Of a stretch of DNA of 6,781 nt, positions 6,419-6,781 are shown in pieces. The notes under the pieces were generated by a model. The model worked only from the letters and a program-made list of their open reading frames with translations, made no database searches and was not told where the DNA came from. Location: the NCBI GenBank assembly GCA_031271075.1, contig JAISWN010000296.1, positions 1 to 6,781 of the forward strand, read 5' to 3'. The stretch's first letter is position 1. Every line of letters begins with the position of its first letter. A program made the translations under genes and the position numbers. The DNA is from Treponema sp. (GTDB lineage Bacteria; Spirochaetota; Spirochaetia; Treponematales; Breznakiellaceae).

Positions 6419-6781
6419 GGGCGATCACGACGAGGGGGCTGACCAGCGCGGCCCCCAGGGGCGGAATGTATCTCCTCTCCCCGGGGAGCGGGGACTTTAC
6501 CGGAAAGAAGATGAACACGATTCCTGCGGGATCGGGTTTGTGGCCCATATCAAGGGCAGGAAATCCTACGACATATTAAAGCGGGGCCTTGAAGTCCTGG
6601 AACGGATGGAGCACCGGGGGGCGGAAAGCGCCGACAACAATACGGGGGACGGTTCCGGGGTGCTCCTGCAGCTTCCCCACGCTTATTACCGGAAACTGGT
6701 TCCCGGCCTTCCCGAGCCGGGCGCTTACGGCGCGGGCCTGGCCTTTTTCCCCCGGGACAGGGAGCTTCAGGCCCTGGTAGG
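6417..6781 (+). CDS. gltB: glutamate synthase large subunit, N-terminal part (truncated by window end)
   Basis: The 121 codons present encode the start of the glutamine amidotransferase (class II, Ntn-hydrolase) domain. This domain releases ammonia from glutamine, which the rest of the enzyme uses to convert 2-oxoglutarate to glutamate. Cys37 in DSCGIGFVAHIKGRKS is the expected nucleophile. It becomes N-terminal after removal of a propeptide, here 36 residues (MGDHDEGADQRGPQGR onward), similar in size to the known one of E. coli (about 42). Further family motifs are MEHRGAESAD (64-73), NTGDGSGVLLQLPH (75-88) and YGAGLAFFPRD (104-114). Cofactor and synthase domains lie beyond the window. The 78-base gap to clpC contains its own promoter candidate, so it is probably transcribed at least partly on its own. 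Because the frame has no stop in the window, an ORF search requiring one would miss it. Confidence 0.93.
   Translation, partial: MGDHDEGADQRGPQGRNVSPLPGERGLYRKEDEHDSCGIGFVAHIKGRKSYDILKRGLEVLERMEHRGAESADNNTGDGSGVLLQLPHAYYRKLVPGLPEPGAYGAGLAFFPRDRELQALV

Noticed and set aside
6589..6780. 63-codon + strand frame near the window end
   Set aside because: It is in a different register from gltB, whose frame carries the conserved amidotransferase motifs across the same bases.

Overview
The window is a compact, GC-rich bacterial segment with every recognisable gene on the + strand. It most likely comes from a spirochaete of the Treponema group. The evidence is the pairing of murB with a double cyclic-nucleotide-domain regulator, the NARCYG variant of the MurB active-site segment, a spirochaete-style lipobox (LANC) and TTG start codons. 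Much of this rests on my memory of spirochaete gene order, so I give no species.

Layout. Positions 1-45 may be the tail of an upstream gene. Positions 49-205 hold a short signal-peptide-like reading frame that overlaps a second small hydrophobic frame; it may be a small secreted protein or the broken 5' end of a longer one. Positions 206-291 are non-coding and can form two competing hairpins. murB (292-1347) follows without a clear Shine-Dalgarno sequence. It overlaps by 4 bases (ATGA) a Crp-like protein with two cyclic-nucleotide folds and a winged helix (1344-2573). Next come an unassigned exported protein (2600-3163), a DUF192 lipoprotein (3191-3691) and clpC, an AAA+ unfoldase starting at TTG 3741 (to 6338). 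The last gene is gltB, glutamate synthase large subunit, starting at 6417 and running off the end of the window.

The genes from murB to clpC are separated by -4 to 49 bases and have no visible factor-independent terminator between them, so they could form one transcript. That transcript would join peptidoglycan precursor synthesis (murB), a regulator, two envelope proteins and a protein-quality-control unfoldase. gltB looks separate: it has its own sigma-70-like promoter (TTGCGA-N17-TATAAA at 6356-6384). An 11-bp perfect inverted repeat surrounds the clpC stop codon. A second inverted repeat could fold the gltB start site shut, but only in RNA that begins upstream of the gltB promoter.

I see no mobile element, CRISPR array, tRNA or rRNA, and no clear novel multi-gene system. 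The observations most worth following up are the clpC-gltB junction, the region before murB, the two unequal cyclic-nucleotide domains, and an extended linker with a repeated motif in ClpC.
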